Assembly (NCBI GenBank): GCA_050633885.1
Contig: JBOEHK010000002.1
Location: 62,001 to 126,000 of the forward strand
Direction of reading: 5' to 3'
DNA: 64,000 nucleotides
Source: JAWSVE01 sp050633885
GTDB lineage: Bacteria; Pseudomonadota; Gammaproteobacteria; Pseudomonadales; Cellvibrionaceae
Both the position numbers and the translations under genes were made by a program. The notes beneath the pieces were generated by a model. That model was not told the DNA's origin, searched no databases, and saw only the letters and a program-made list of their open reading frames with translations. This document shows positions 16,392-24,762 of this stretch, one piece after another. The stretch's first letter is position 1. Each line of letters begins with the position of its first letter.

Positions 16392-17570
16392 ATGGTTTTT
16401 TGGCGAAAGAAGAAAGCTGCGAAAGCGGAAACAGAAGCAGTCGAAGAGAAAATCGAACAAGCGTTGGATACTGAGTCTTCTAAAGGCTCCTCAAGTGGTT
16501 TTGACAGTGAGGACGATTCTGTAGATGCGTTGGGAGATATAGCGAAAGAAGTAACAAAAGACATAGAGGCAGAACCCAGTTCGCCAGAAATAGACCCAGC
16601 CAGCGATGAAAAAAGTAAAGATCCTGAGTCAAAAGAGAAAAAGAAAGGTCTCTTTTCAAGAATTAAACAAGGCCTCTCGCGAACAAGCTCACAGTTTAGT
16701 GAAGGCATAGGATCATTATTATTTGGGAAAAAAGAAATTGATGATGAGCTGCTCGAAGAAATTGAAACACAACTATTAGTGGCCGATGTTGGTATTGAAA
16801 CCACAACGACAATTATTGATGATCTCACCAAAAAAGTTCAGCGCAAACAATTAGCCGATGGTGATGCGTTGTTAGTTGCGCTTCAAAATGCGTTAAAAGA
16901 ATTATTAATAAAAGTAGAAGCCCCTCTTGTTATCGATGTCACAAAAAAGCCATTTGTGTTGTTAGTTGTCGGTGTGAATGGCGTGGGAAAAACAACCACC
17001 ATTGGAAAACTGGCCAAACGTTTTCAAAGCGAAGGGCATAGCGTGATGTTGGCCGCTGGAGATACATTCCGAGCTGCCGCCGTTGAGCAGTTAAAAGTGT
17101 GGGGTGATCGAAATGATGTAGCGGTTGTTGCACAAGCCACAGGCTCAGATAGTGCGTCAGTTATTTATGACGCCGTCGAGTCTGCAAAAGCGCGCAACAT
17201 AGATATTATTATTGCCGACACGGCGGGAAGATTGCACAACAAAAGCCACTTAATGGATGAGCTTTCAAAAGTAAAGCGGGTGATAGGAAAGTTAGATGCT
17301 TCCGCACCCCATGAAATATTATTAGTCCTTGATGCAGGTACTGGGCAAAATGCATTAAGCCAAGCAGAGCATTTCAGCAAAGCGGTGGATGTCAGCGGTA
17401 TTGCATTGACGAAACTAGATGGCACAGCAAAGGGCGGAATTATATTTGCACTCAGTGATAAATTCGGTTTGCCGGTTCGTTATATTGGTGTCGGTGAAGG
17501 TATTGATGATTTGCAACCGTTTAAAGCGGACACCTTTGTCGATGCGCTTTTTGGCCAACAAAAAGATTAA
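16392..17570 (+). CDS. ftsY: signal recognition particle receptor FtsY
   Basis: GTPase receptor for the SRP; docks ribosome-nascent chain complexes at the inner membrane for insertion through SecYEG. The 392-residue protein has an acidic N-terminal A domain (about 1-85) starting MVFWRKKKAAK, a helical N domain, and the GTPase domain with GVNGVGKTTTIGKLA (G1), DTFRAAA, DTAGRLHNK (G3), TKLDGTAKGG (G4) and the final GVGEGIDDLQPF. ftsE begins 11 bp later, giving the usual ftsY-ftsE-ftsX operon. The ATG at 16392 has a weak ribosome site. Confidence 0.97.
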   Translation: MVFWRKKKAAKAETEAVEEKIEQALDTESSKGSSSGFDSEDDSVDALGDIAKEVTKDIEAEPSSPEIDPASDEKSKDPESKEKKKGLFSRIKQGLSRTSSQFSEGIGSLLFGKKEIDDELLEEIETQLLVADVGIETTTTIIDDLTKKVQRKQLADGDALLVALQNALKELLIKVEAPLVIDVTKKPFVLLVVGVNGVGKTTTIGKLAKRFQSEGHSVMLAAGDTFRAAAVEQLKVWGDRNDVAVVAQATGSDSASVIYDAVESAKARNIDIIIADTAGRLHNKSHLMDELSKVKRVIGKLDASAPHEILLVLDAGTGQNALSQAEHFSKAVDVSGIALTKLDGTAKGGIIFALSDKFGLPVRYIGVGEGIDDLQPFKADTFVDALFGQQKD

Positions 17571-17581
17571 ATTGTTAACCC

Positions 17582-18253
17582 ATGATTGAATTAAACAACA
17601 TTAGCAAACGTTACGATGGCGGACATGAGGCGCTAAATGGTCTTAATTTGTCGGTAGAAAGTGGTGAAATGGTATTTCTCACTGGTCGTTCGGGTGCTGG
17701 TAAAAGTACGTTATTAAAATTAATAATGTTGATGGAGCGCCCAACATCTGGGCAAATTTTTGTCAGAAAACAAAATTTAGCACGCGTAAAAGGTTCGCAA
17801 ATTGCCTTTCATCGTCGTCGAATTGGTGTGGTTTTTCAAAATCATCAGTTGCTATTTGATCGAACTGTTTTTGATAATGTGGCGTTACCATTGCAAATTT
17901 CTGGCTATGAGCCAAGAGAATTAGCGCGAAGAGTAAGAGCTGCTTTAGATAAAGTCGGCTTGCTCGATAAAGAAAAACAAAACCCCATCGAATTATCAGG
18001 GGGCGAGCAGCAGCGTATAGGTATCGCCCGTGCAGTTGTGAATAAACCCCTATTGCTTTTGGCAGATGAACCAACAGGAAACTTAGATCCCGCATTGTCT
18101 GCCGACATCATGACATTATTCAAACAGTTTAATGATGTCGGCGTCACCGTGATGATAGCAAGTCATGACATTGCACTGATCGAGCGGATGCAACGACGAG
18201 TGTTGACGTTAGATGGCGGGCAACTAATTCATGATGGGGTTATGCCATCATGA
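17582..18253 (+). CDS. ftsE: cell division ATP-binding protein FtsE
   Basis: ATPase subunit of the FtsEX complex, which at the division septum activates peptidoglycan hydrolases through EnvC-type partners. The 223-residue protein carries Walker A GRSGAGKST (about 35-43), the Q-loop VFQNHQLL, the signature ELSGGEQQRIGIARA and Walker B LLLLADEPTGNLD. It overlaps ftsX by 4 bases (ATGA), implying coupled translation. There is no good ribosome site of its own; it probably depends on ftsY translation 11 bp upstream. Confidence 0.96.
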   Translation: MIELNNISKRYDGGHEALNGLNLSVESGEMVFLTGRSGAGKSTLLKLIMLMERPTSGQIFVRKQNLARVKGSQIAFHRRRIGVVFQNHQLLFDRTVFDNVALPLQISGYEPRELARRVRAALDKVGLLDKEKQNPIELSGGEQQRIGIARAVVNKPLLLLADEPTGNLDPALSADIMTLFKQFNDVGVTVMIASHDIALIERMQRRVLTLDGGQLIHDGVMPS

Positions 18254-19269
18254 GTTTGCATGAAAGAAAACCAATATATGAAAGAGCGACTGCGAATCGC
18301 TCCGTTGAAGTACGAACAGGTGCGAGTCAAAGTAAAACAAAAATCAGCGATAAGCTAAAAGCTTACGTTAATCACCATCGTCATGTTGCAAAAGAAAGTT
18401 TACAGCGTTTATTAAAAACCCCTTTGCAGAGTTTACTCACATGGCTCGTTGTTGCCATTGCCATTGCGTTACCAGGCATGCTTTATATCGCGCTTAACCA
18501 ATTTCAGTCACTGGGTGAAAACTGGCAAGCAAAACCTCAGTTGTCAGTGTTTGTACATTATCGAGCGCGTGAAGCGGCTATTTTATCCCTCAGAGATAAA
18601 CTTCAAACAAGGCCAGATATTGAAACAGTTGATTACATTAGCCCAGAAAAAGCATTGATCGAATTCGAGCAGTTCTCAGGGCTTGGGAATGTATTACAGA
18701 CTCTTGATGAAAACCCCCTCCCCGCTGTTCTCGTGGTACAACCTACCGAGGTGTCGAGTCATCCTGAGCAAATGGAAACGCTGCGAGAAGTGCTAACTCA
18801 AGAACAGCTAATTGATGATGTGCGAATCGATATGGAATGGGTTCGGCGGTTGAATCAATTAATGACCATTGGGCAACGAATTGTTATGGCGCTGGCGGGA
18901 TTGCTCTCATTGGGGGTGCTCTTGGTGATAGGAAATACCATTAGGCTAGCGATAGAGAGTCGTCGCGAAGAGATTGTGATTGTAAAGCTTGTAGGTGGCA
19001 CAAATGCTTTCGTTCGAAGGCCATTTTTGTATACCGGCTTTTGGTATGGCTTGGGCGGTGGCGTTCTCGCCTGTATATTATTGGCTGTTGGTGTGTATTG
19101 GTTGTCAGGTCCGATTGAAGAGCTGGCAAGTCTTTACCAGAGCGAAGGCGGGTTAAACGGGTTGAGTTTTCTAGAGACTCTAGTGATCTTAATCGGCGCG
19201 GGTATCTTGGGGTTGCTGGGCGCACTTCTGGCAGTAAGTAAGCATTTGCACACAATAGAGCCTCGCTAA
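18250..19269 (+). CDS. ftsX: cell division protein FtsX
   Basis: Integral-membrane partner of FtsE. The 339-residue protein has a cytoplasmic N-terminal tail (about 1-60), a first membrane helix at about 62-80 (LLTWLVVAIAIALPGMLYIAL), and a periplasmic domain of about 110 residues. Three further helices follow (about 215-235, 260-285, 310-332), the FtsX/MacB permease topology. The conserved RREEIVIVKLVGGTNAFVRRPF segment lies after the second helix. The tail before the first helix is longer than in E. coli. Transcription seems to end in the following 430-bp gap, though no clear terminator is visible. Confidence 0.95.
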   Translation: MSLHERKPIYERATANRSVEVRTGASQSKTKISDKLKAYVNHHRHVAKESLQRLLKTPLQSLLTWLVVAIAIALPGMLYIALNQFQSLGENWQAKPQLSVFVHYRAREAAILSLRDKLQTRPDIETVDYISPEKALIEFEQFSGLGNVLQTLDENPLPAVLVVQPTEVSSHPEQMETLREVLTQEQLIDDVRIDMEWVRRLNQLMTIGQRIVMALAGLLSLGVLLVIGNTIRLAIESRREEIVIVKLVGGTNAFVRRPFLYTGFWYGLGGGVLACILLAVGVYWLSGPIEELASLYQSEGGLNGLSFLETLVILIGAGILGLLGALLAVSKHLHTIEPR

Positions 19270-19699
19270 AGGACAACAATTTCTAGCGAATAGATAGTTT
19301 GGTCGGAAAGCCGCGGTAAAAAACCAGTTTAGATCCCAGTGCGCTATTAACATTCTTTACCCTTGCAGGGGTTGAAATGCGCTGTGTCAGAACCAACCAT
19401 TGATAGATTGGCTCGTTTACATGTTATCTAGCCTTGTGCCATCGTGGCTCTGTATCATGAAAGGTGGCTCAGTGCCATAAGTAGCAATATAAAGCGGAAT
19501 TGGCAAAACAAGTAGAGTTGGTGATCGCTAACAACAGGCGTCTTGTAAAAGGAGGCGTTAAGGGCTTTATTCAAGAAAGTGGGTAGAATGTTAGCCCCTT
19601 CACACTCTCTTTGAAAGATTGATAAGAACAAAACCGCTAAATGGCGATCTAACGTAAGAGCTGCTAATATTGCGCTATTCGTTTGGAGGATTGATAGAC
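19270..19699. promoter_or_regulatory. leader and promoter region of rpoH
   Basis: 430 bp without a gene between ftsX and rpoH. A near-palindrome ACCCTTGCAGGGGT lies at 19359-19372 and GTTGAAA follows directly, reminiscent of a sigma-32 -35 element, but no matching CCCCAT-type -10 is found at the right distance. A weak AGGGCT/AGCCCCT inverted repeat spans about 19560-19600. No convincing sigma-E or sigma-54 site was found by eye. rpoH mRNA is thermosensing in E. coli; whether this leader folds similarly needs a structure prediction. Confidence 0.35.
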
Positions 19700-20554
19700 A
19701 TGGGCACAAGCCTACAACTAACAGAAATTCTAGCCCCAGGGGCCAACCTGAATGCCTATATGCAGGTCGTGAATGGGTTTTCCATTCTGACTGCTGAAGA
19801 GGAAAAAGAGCTCGGGGAAGATTTGTATTACAACGAAAACGTCGACGCTGCTCGTAGTTTAATTTTGGCTCATCTTCGATTCGTCGTTCATATCGCCAAA
19901 TCCTATTCTGGCTATGGCCTGTCGCAAGCTGATCTTATTCAAGAAGGTAATGTAGGATTGATGAAAGCAGTTAAGCGCTTCAATCCAGAAAAAGGCGTTC
20001 GACTTGTCTCTTTCGCCGTGCATTGGATCAAAGCTGAAATGCACGAATTCATTTTGCGTAACTGGCGCATCGTGAAAGTTGCAACCACCAAAGCACAACG
20101 TAAATTATTTTTTAACCTTCGCGGCGCTAAAAAACGCCTAGCCTGGTTAACCAATGATGAAGCGCAAGCGATCGCAGAAGATTTAAACGTCGATCTTAAA
20201 AATGTTCGCGAAATGGAAAGTCGATTATCGTCAAACGACACAGCATTTGATATGTCGAATGATGATGACGATGAAAGTGCGTACCAAGCGCCAGCAAATT
20301 ATCTCGAAGATAAACGCTATGATCCGGCAGTACAGCTTGAGAATGACGACTGGCGAGATAACAGTGTTAATAATTTAGAAGTGGCGATGAATAACTTGGA
20401 TGATCGCAGTAAAGACATTATCCAGCGTCGCTGGTTAAGCGAAAATAAAGAAACGTTACATGAGCTTGCTGCTGAATACGGCGTATCGGCAGAACGCATA
20501 CGTCAGCTAGAAAAGAATGCGATGCAAAAAGTGCGTGGATTTTTAGAGGCTTAA
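19700..20554 (+). CDS. rpoH: heat-shock sigma factor RpoH (sigma-32)
   Basis: Alternative sigma factor for heat-shock genes. I place the start at the ATG at 19700, which has GGAGG 10 bases upstream and gives 284 residues, the same length as E. coli RpoH; an upstream in-frame TTG at 19670 would add ten unconserved residues. Region 2 is present (LAHLRFVVHIAKSYSGYGL, about 56-74, and DLIQEGNVGLMKAVKRF). The RpoH box QRKLFFNLR lies at 133-141, and the region 4 helix-turn-helix is ELAAEYGVSAERIRQLEKNAM. It follows ftsYEX as in Pseudomonas and E. coli. Confidence 0.97.
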   Translation: MGTSLQLTEILAPGANLNAYMQVVNGFSILTAEEEKELGEDLYYNENVDAARSLILAHLRFVVHIAKSYSGYGLSQADLIQEGNVGLMKAVKRFNPEKGVRLVSFAVHWIKAEMHEFILRNWRIVKVATTKAQRKLFFNLRGAKKRLAWLTNDEAQAIAEDLNVDLKNVREMESRLSSNDTAFDMSNDDDDESAYQAPANYLEDKRYDPAVQLENDDWRDNSVNNLEVAMNNLDDRSKDIIQRRWLSENKETLHELAAEYGVSAERIRQLEKNAMQKVRGFLEA

Positions 20555-20585
20555 GTAAACAATAGCTTTTAAAAAGCAGACAAAG

Positions 20586-20623
20586 AAAACCGCGTAATAC
20601 ATGTTTTATTACGCGGTTTTTTT
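20586..20623 (+). terminator. rho-independent terminator of rpoH
   Basis: A 13-bp perfect stem, AAACCGCGTAATA (20587-20599) with TATTACGCGGTTT (20607-20619), closes a 7-base loop and is followed by a run of T. It lies 32 bp after the rpoH stop. Confidence 0.9.
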
Positions 20624-20688
20624 ATGTGCATCGGTACGGCTAGTAATCGATGAATGTTAAAGAGAAAAGATAAAAACTGGTAAGGCAG

Positions 20689-21078
20689 ATGAACTCAATG
20701 AGCGCAAACATTATTATATTCCTAGCGTCACTAAATGGTTTTTTGGCCGTTGGCATTGGTGCGTTCGGCGCGCATGCATTAAAAGCAAAGCTGCCAGAAA
20801 AACTTTTATCGACATACCAAACAGGTGTTGAATATCACTTTTATCATGCACTTGCATTGTTAGCGGTTGGTATTTTAATGTCGCAGCCTCAATGGCAAAA
20901 CAACTCATTACTCAGTGCAAGCGGAATCAGCTTTTTAGTTGGCATCCTATTCTTTTGTGGTAGTTTATATTGGTTAGCATTAGGTGGCCCACGATGGTTA
21001 GGGCCAATAACTCCCCTGGGTGGCTTACTGTTTTTGAGTGGGTGGTTATTGCTGGCGATTGCTGCTATTAAAAATTAA
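20689..21078 (+). CDS. DUF423 family membrane protein (YgdD-like)
   Basis: Small inner-membrane protein of unknown function. The 129 residues form four predicted membrane helices (about 6-26, 50-66, 76-98 and 105-126). The DUF423 signature AVGIGAFGAHALKAKL (about 21-36) and TGVEYHFYHALALLAVG (about 45-61) are clear. The ATG at 20689 has AAGG only 3 bases away, and the ATG at 20698 is an alternative that would remove three residues. The gene stands between the rpoH terminator and trmB, and probably shares a transcript with trmB 43 bp downstream. Confidence 0.9.
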   Translation: MNSMSANIIIFLASLNGFLAVGIGAFGAHALKAKLPEKLLSTYQTGVEYHFYHALALLAVGILMSQPQWQNNSLLSASGISFLVGILFFCGSLYWLALGGPRWLGPITPLGGLLFLSGWLLLAIAAIKN

Positions 21079-21121
21079 AAGAATTACCTAAAAAAGCATA
21101 CAAACCTATAATTGGATAATA

Positions 21122-21889
21122 ATGTCAGATAACAGTTCAAAAATCGATTCAACATCAGAACAAATCATCAATGCAGAATCGGCGACAGAAAAAAAAGAAA
21201 TCAAACTAGAAGCGAAGCGGAAAGACGTTAGAAGCTATGTGATTCGTGGCGGACGAATGACCGAGGGCCAAAAAGGCGCTTTTGATCGTTACTGGGATCA
21301 ATACGGGTTAAGTTTATACGACGGTGAAATTTCATCAGACACGGTGTTCGGCAATACTGCGCCACTGGTTGTGGAGGTCGGTTTCGGAATGGGCGATTCA
21401 CTGCTTGAGATGACAAAATCCGAACCCGATAAAAATTTTGTCGGCATAGAAGTTCATCCGCCCGGCGTAGGACGTTTAATTAATTCAGCCGGAAAAGACA
21501 CTGTAAAAAATCTACGCGTTTACATGGCTGATGCGGTCGATGTATTAAACGATTGTTTTGCCGATAACAGCATTGACCGATTCCAGCTTTATTTTCCCGA
21601 TCCATGGCACAAAAAAAAGCACCATAAACGTCGCATAGTACAAACAGAGTTTTCTAATTTAATACTCAAGAAATTAAAAACAGGCGGCGTCTTTCATCTA
21701 GCAACCGATTGGGAAAACTACGCGGAATACATGGTAGAAGTACTAGAACCCATAACAGGCTTTGAAAACCAAGCAGGCAAAGAGCTATTTTCACCAAGGC
21801 CAGACTATAGGCCAATTACAAAATTCGAAAAGCGTGGCGAACGATTAGGGCATGGTGTTTGGGATTTGTTGTACAAAAAAAGCATATAA
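21122..21889 (+). CDS. trmB: tRNA (guanine46-N7)-methyltransferase
   Basis: Methylates G46 in the variable loop of tRNAs with S-adenosylmethionine. The 255-residue protein has RSYVIRGGRMTEGQKGAFD (about 37-55), the SAM site VEVGFGMGDSLLEM (about 80-93), FVGIEVHPPGVGRL, and the catalytic and tRNA-binding block LYFPDPWHKKKHHKRR (about 156-171). The C-terminal segment RPITKFEKRGERLGHGVWDL is characteristic. Residues 1-30 are a charged extension, as in other gammaproteobacteria. The following genes are accessory. Confidence 0.97.
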   Translation: MSDNSSKIDSTSEQIINAESATEKKEIKLEAKRKDVRSYVIRGGRMTEGQKGAFDRYWDQYGLSLYDGEISSDTVFGNTAPLVVEVGFGMGDSLLEMTKSEPDKNFVGIEVHPPGVGRLINSAGKDTVKNLRVYMADAVDVLNDCFADNSIDRFQLYFPDPWHKKKHHKRRIVQTEFSNLILKKLKTGGVFHLATDWENYAEYMVEVLEPITGFENQAGKELFSPRPDYRPITKFEKRGERLGHGVWDLLYKKSI

Positions 21890-21943
21890 AAAGGTTTAAA
21901 TCGCCACTTACAAAAAGCTAAAAACAAACAAAGAGTCGTTGTA

Positions 21944-22396
21944 ATGGAATACCGCCTCGCTCAAATCAATATTGCTCAGGCCAAGGCATCACTTGAATCA
22001 GACGTGATGGCAGGCTTTGTGAGCCGAATAGAAGAAATAAATTCATTAGCAGATATGGCCGATGGATTTATCTGGCGCCTCATCACAGAAGATGGCGCTA
22101 ATTCCCGAATATTCAACGACCCATCACTCGTCATAAACATCAGCGTTTGGAAAGATATCGAATCGCTCAAACGCTTTGTTTATCAATCCGTTCACCTCGA
22201 ATTAATAAAAGGCAAAGCCGATTGGTTTAATAAACTAAAAGCTAGTCATCAAGCACTCTGGTGGATTCCAGCAGGGCATAAGCCGACAGAGAAAGAAGGT
22301 AAAGAAAAATTAGATTATTTACAAAAGCATGGGCCGAGTGAAAAAGTGTTTACGTTTGCTAGGTCGTTTGATATTAAGCAAGTCAATAACATTTAA
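21944..22396 (+). CDS. DUF3291 family protein
   Basis: Cytoplasmic 150-residue protein of the DUF3291 family, related in fold to dimeric alpha/beta-barrel (monooxygenase-like) proteins. It begins MEYRLAQINIAQAKA and shows MAGFVSRIEEINSLAD, GFIWRL, ISVWKDIESLKRFVY and HQALWWIPAGHKPT in family order. The conserved His-containing segment near 107-117 (ALWWIPAGH) could serve ligand binding; the reaction is unknown. It sits 54 bp after trmB at the start of an accessory stretch. Confidence 0.88.
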   Translation: MEYRLAQINIAQAKASLESDVMAGFVSRIEEINSLADMADGFIWRLITEDGANSRIFNDPSLVINISVWKDIESLKRFVYQSVHLELIKGKADWFNKLKASHQALWWIPAGHKPTEKEGKEKLDYLQKHGPSEKVFTFARSFDIKQVNNI

Positions 22397-22481
22397 TTTA
22401 AAATAACTTGGGCCGAATAGCCATTAACTTATTATCAGTGTCCAGATTTTATAAATCAGAACCGAAAAAGAGAAATTATAT

Positions 22482-22976
22482 ATGGAATGGTTGATCGTTG
22501 TAATTGTCTTGGTTGTAGTTATCGCAGCTTTTGTAAAGGCTCCCGCAGGTAAGGGGTACAGATACAGTCGCAGAGGCCCACTTTTTACCGCAGCAGAACG
22601 TTCATTTTTAGGTGTTCTTGATCAAGCTGTATCCGATAGATATCGAGTATTTGGAAAGGTTAGAGTAGCAGACTTAATCAATCCTACTAAAGGAATGAAT
22701 CACAAAGACTGGCAAATTGCTTTTAATAAAATATCATCGAAACATTTTGATTACGTTTTATGCTCAAAAGACAAATTAGAAGTGATAGCAGTTATTGAGT
22801 TGGACGATAAAAGCCACTCGACTAAAAAAGCAATAAAAAGAGATACCTTATTAGAGAGCGCATGTAAAAGTGCGAATCTTAAATTAGTTCGTTTTAAGGC
22901 GACATCGGGGTATAAGATGCACATCGTTCGCGATAAAATTGACCTAGTTTTAAGCTCGTCCGAAGAAGTAAAGTAG
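22482..22976 (+). CDS. membrane-anchored DUF2726 protein
   Basis: The 164-residue protein has an N-terminal membrane helix (about 2-19, WLIVVIVLVVVIAAFVKA), then a DUF2726 domain with LFTAAERSFLGVLDQAV (about 37-53), FDYVLCSKDKLEVIAVIELDDKSH in two adjacent pieces (about 88-112) and ACKSANLKLVRFKA (about 126-139). The order of Asp and Lys in the beta-strand segment (VIELDD, then K-R-D) recalls restriction-endonuclease-like folds, so a nucleic-acid role is possible, but this is inference. Its neighbours give no functional hint. Confidence 0.85.
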   Translation: MEWLIVVIVLVVVIAAFVKAPAGKGYRYSRRGPLFTAAERSFLGVLDQAVSDRYRVFGKVRVADLINPTKGMNHKDWQIAFNKISSKHFDYVLCSKDKLEVIAVIELDDKSHSTKKAIKRDTLLESACKSANLKLVRFKATSGYKMHIVRDKIDLVLSSSEEVK

Positions 22977-23080
22977 TTTGAAATTATAAGGTATTAATAA
23001 CCTGAAACAATAGAAAAGCTTTAAAGATGCGCAGATATGAAATCGGTAGTTTTAAAACAATAACTAAAAGGATAATAAAG

Positions 23081-23578
23081 ATGAAAAAATGTCAGTTTTT
23101 AAAAACGGCATGTATCACACTTATACTCATATGTGTTAATGCTTATGCCATAGACTCTAACAAATCAAAAGAAGAGCCGGTCAAGCTGAGTTCTATTGTT
23201 ATATACACCGAAGGGAAAGCCAAAGATGTTATTGATTTTTATGTGAAAGCATTTGGGTTGAGTATTCGATATTATGATGAAAACCTCGATTTTGGAGAGA
23301 TAGAAACGGGGCAAGTGTCTATCATGATAGCTTCTTATACAGCGGGAAAATTTATGGTTGGTGAGGAATTTTTGAAATCCCCTGATGATAAAGCAAATAA
23401 CGTAGAAATAGCATTTATTACTGATGATGTGAAAGTAGCGTATGATCGAGCTATTAGAGCAGGTGCAAAAAATGCACGTCCTCCTACAGAATTTCCTTGG
23501 GGACAAACGGCCGCTTATGTATACAGTGTTGAAGGCACTTTAGTTGGTTTTTTAACGCCACCGGGAGCAAAGGACTAG
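23081..23578 (+). CDS. exported VOC (glyoxalase-like) protein
   Basis: Vicinal oxygen chelate fold protein with a signal peptide. I choose the ATG at 23081, with AGGA 8 bases upstream and a good signal sequence (MKKCQFLKTACITLILIC, cut near AYA); the frame also opens 54 bases earlier at 23027, which would bury the signal peptide. The mature part has beta-alpha-beta repeats typical of VOC: VIDFYVKAFGLSIRYYDENL and VKVAYDRAIRAGAKNARPP, ending in EGTLVGFLTPP. Metal ligands of true glyoxalases are not obvious, so catalysis is uncertain. Export makes it unusual, since most VOC enzymes are cytoplasmic. Confidence 0.82.
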   Translation: MKKCQFLKTACITLILICVNAYAIDSNKSKEEPVKLSSIVIYTEGKAKDVIDFYVKAFGLSIRYYDENLDFGEIETGQVSIMIASYTAGKFMVGEEFLKSPDDKANNVEIAFITDDVKVAYDRAIRAGAKNARPPTEFPWGQTAAYVYSVEGTLVGFLTPPGAKD

Positions 23579-23762
23579 TATCGGTGTTGTGTTCGCAATA
23601 AAAATATTAGTTGGGTTTTTAGATTAAAAGAATCATTCTATTTGATTGAGAATATTGGTATAAGCGCTATACATTTAATTTTTCACAGACTGAAATTCAT
23701 AGGATATAAGATAAATACAATAGCATGCTCATAGGACTTGATACGTTAATTCGAGAGAAAAA

Positions 23763-24127
23763 ATGACAAAACTATCATTTTGCACGGTTGAAATTCATTC
23801 AAAAAATATTGTTGAAATTATACCAAGTCACAATGTTGAAATTAAAAAGAAATGGTAAATGAGTTTTTTTCACACCTTGCCGAAGAAGGTATTGTGGGTG
23901 ACATTTCTATCCTATTAAATAAGCTCACAAGGTTTTCGTATTCATTTGATTCTCTTCTCCTGCTAGGGTCAGAGACGCGCATAAAAAATGTAGCAGTTGC
24001 TTCGTACGACAAGCTTTCAACGGAGACAAGTACCTATATGATAAAGCGCTTTAATCAAAGTAATAAAAATTCAGTAATCTTTTCTTCAAAAGAAGAAGCC
24101 ATGGGCTGGTTAAAAAAAATAACATAA
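23763..24127 (+). pseudogene. frameshifted small gene of about 122 codons, split at an A-run near 23844
   Basis: A first frame from ATG 23763 gives 31 residues (MTKLSFCTVEIHSKNIVEI and so on) and stops at 23856-23858. The second frame, reading MVNEFFSHLAEEGIVGD, is open from 23846 to the stop at 24127. Adding one A to the A-run at 23844-23848 joins them into ...NVEIKKEMVNEFFSHL..., a smooth amphipathic protein of about 122 residues ending EEAMGWLKKIT. The joined protein has alternating strands and helices and faintly resembles SpoIIAA/STAS-like proteins, but I do not recognise it with certainty. The frame may be broken in the organism or by a base-calling error. The heptamer here (TAAAAAG) is not a classical slippery site. 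Confidence 0.6.
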
Positions 24128-24193
24128 AAATGTGCGTCATAAATATAATCTATATAAGTAACCCAGAACAATGCGATAATCCAAAGGAAAAAC

Positions 24194-24679
24194 ATGCCAA
24201 TTAAAATTTTTGCTACTGGCGGAACAATTGATAAAACCTACTTTGATAAAAAAGATGAGTATCATGTCGGAGATCCGCAAGTGACAGGTATTTTACAGCG
24301 AGCTAACGTTGTGGTTGATTATCAGGTAATATCCTTGATGAAAAAAGACAGTCTTGATCTTGATGATTCTGATAGGGAAATAATACAAAAAGCGGTGGTA
24401 TTAGAGCGGGAAAAGAAAATTGTTATCACGCATGGTACAGACACCATGATTAAAACGGCAGAAGTTCTTCAAGATATTCCCGATAAAGTTATTGTGATAA
24501 CCGGAGCAATGTATCCCGCGCAATATCGGGATAGCGATGCGGTGTTTAATCTAGGTGCTGCACTAGCGGCGGTTCAAACACTATCTTCGGGTGTGTATAT
24601 CGTAATGAATGGAAAAATATTTGATCCCAATACAGCAGTTAAAAATATTAAAATGAATCGCTTTGAAGAAACGTCGTAG
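24194..24679 (+). CDS. one-domain asparaginase-like protein
   Basis: Only the N-terminal half of an L-asparaginase/glutaminase (161 residues against about 330). It keeps the catalytic loop ATGGTID (7-13) with Thr11 and the second triad VITHGTDTM (77-85) with Thr82 and Asp83, followed by VITGAMYPAQYRDSDA. The C-terminal domain that completes the active site of the neighbouring subunit in classical enzymes is missing and the frame ends cleanly at TAG. Short asparaginase-domain proteins like this are known in marine gammaproteobacteria, so it is more likely a separate subfamily than a truncation. Activity is uncertain. Confidence 0.85.
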   Translation: MPIKIFATGGTIDKTYFDKKDEYHVGDPQVTGILQRANVVVDYQVISLMKKDSLDLDDSDREIIQKAVVLEREKKIVITHGTDTMIKTAEVLQDIPDKVIVITGAMYPAQYRDSDAVFNLGAALAAVQTLSSGVYIVMNGKIFDPNTAVKNIKMNRFEETS

Positions 24680-24762
24680 ATAGCGAGATAAAAATAAACG
24701 CGAATCATTATTTAATGATAATAAAATGAAAAATGTATGGCACTAAAATAAGACATTAAATC

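Noticed and set aside
19371..19377. Sigma-32 promoter element GTTGAAA upstream of rpoH
   Set aside because: No matching CCCCAT-type -10 box at 13-15 bp.
23841..23858. Programmed -1 frameshift site
   Set aside because: The heptamer in frame is TAAAAAG, not X-XXY-YYZ with identical first bases, and no downstream stimulating stem is evident; mutation or sequencing error is simpler.
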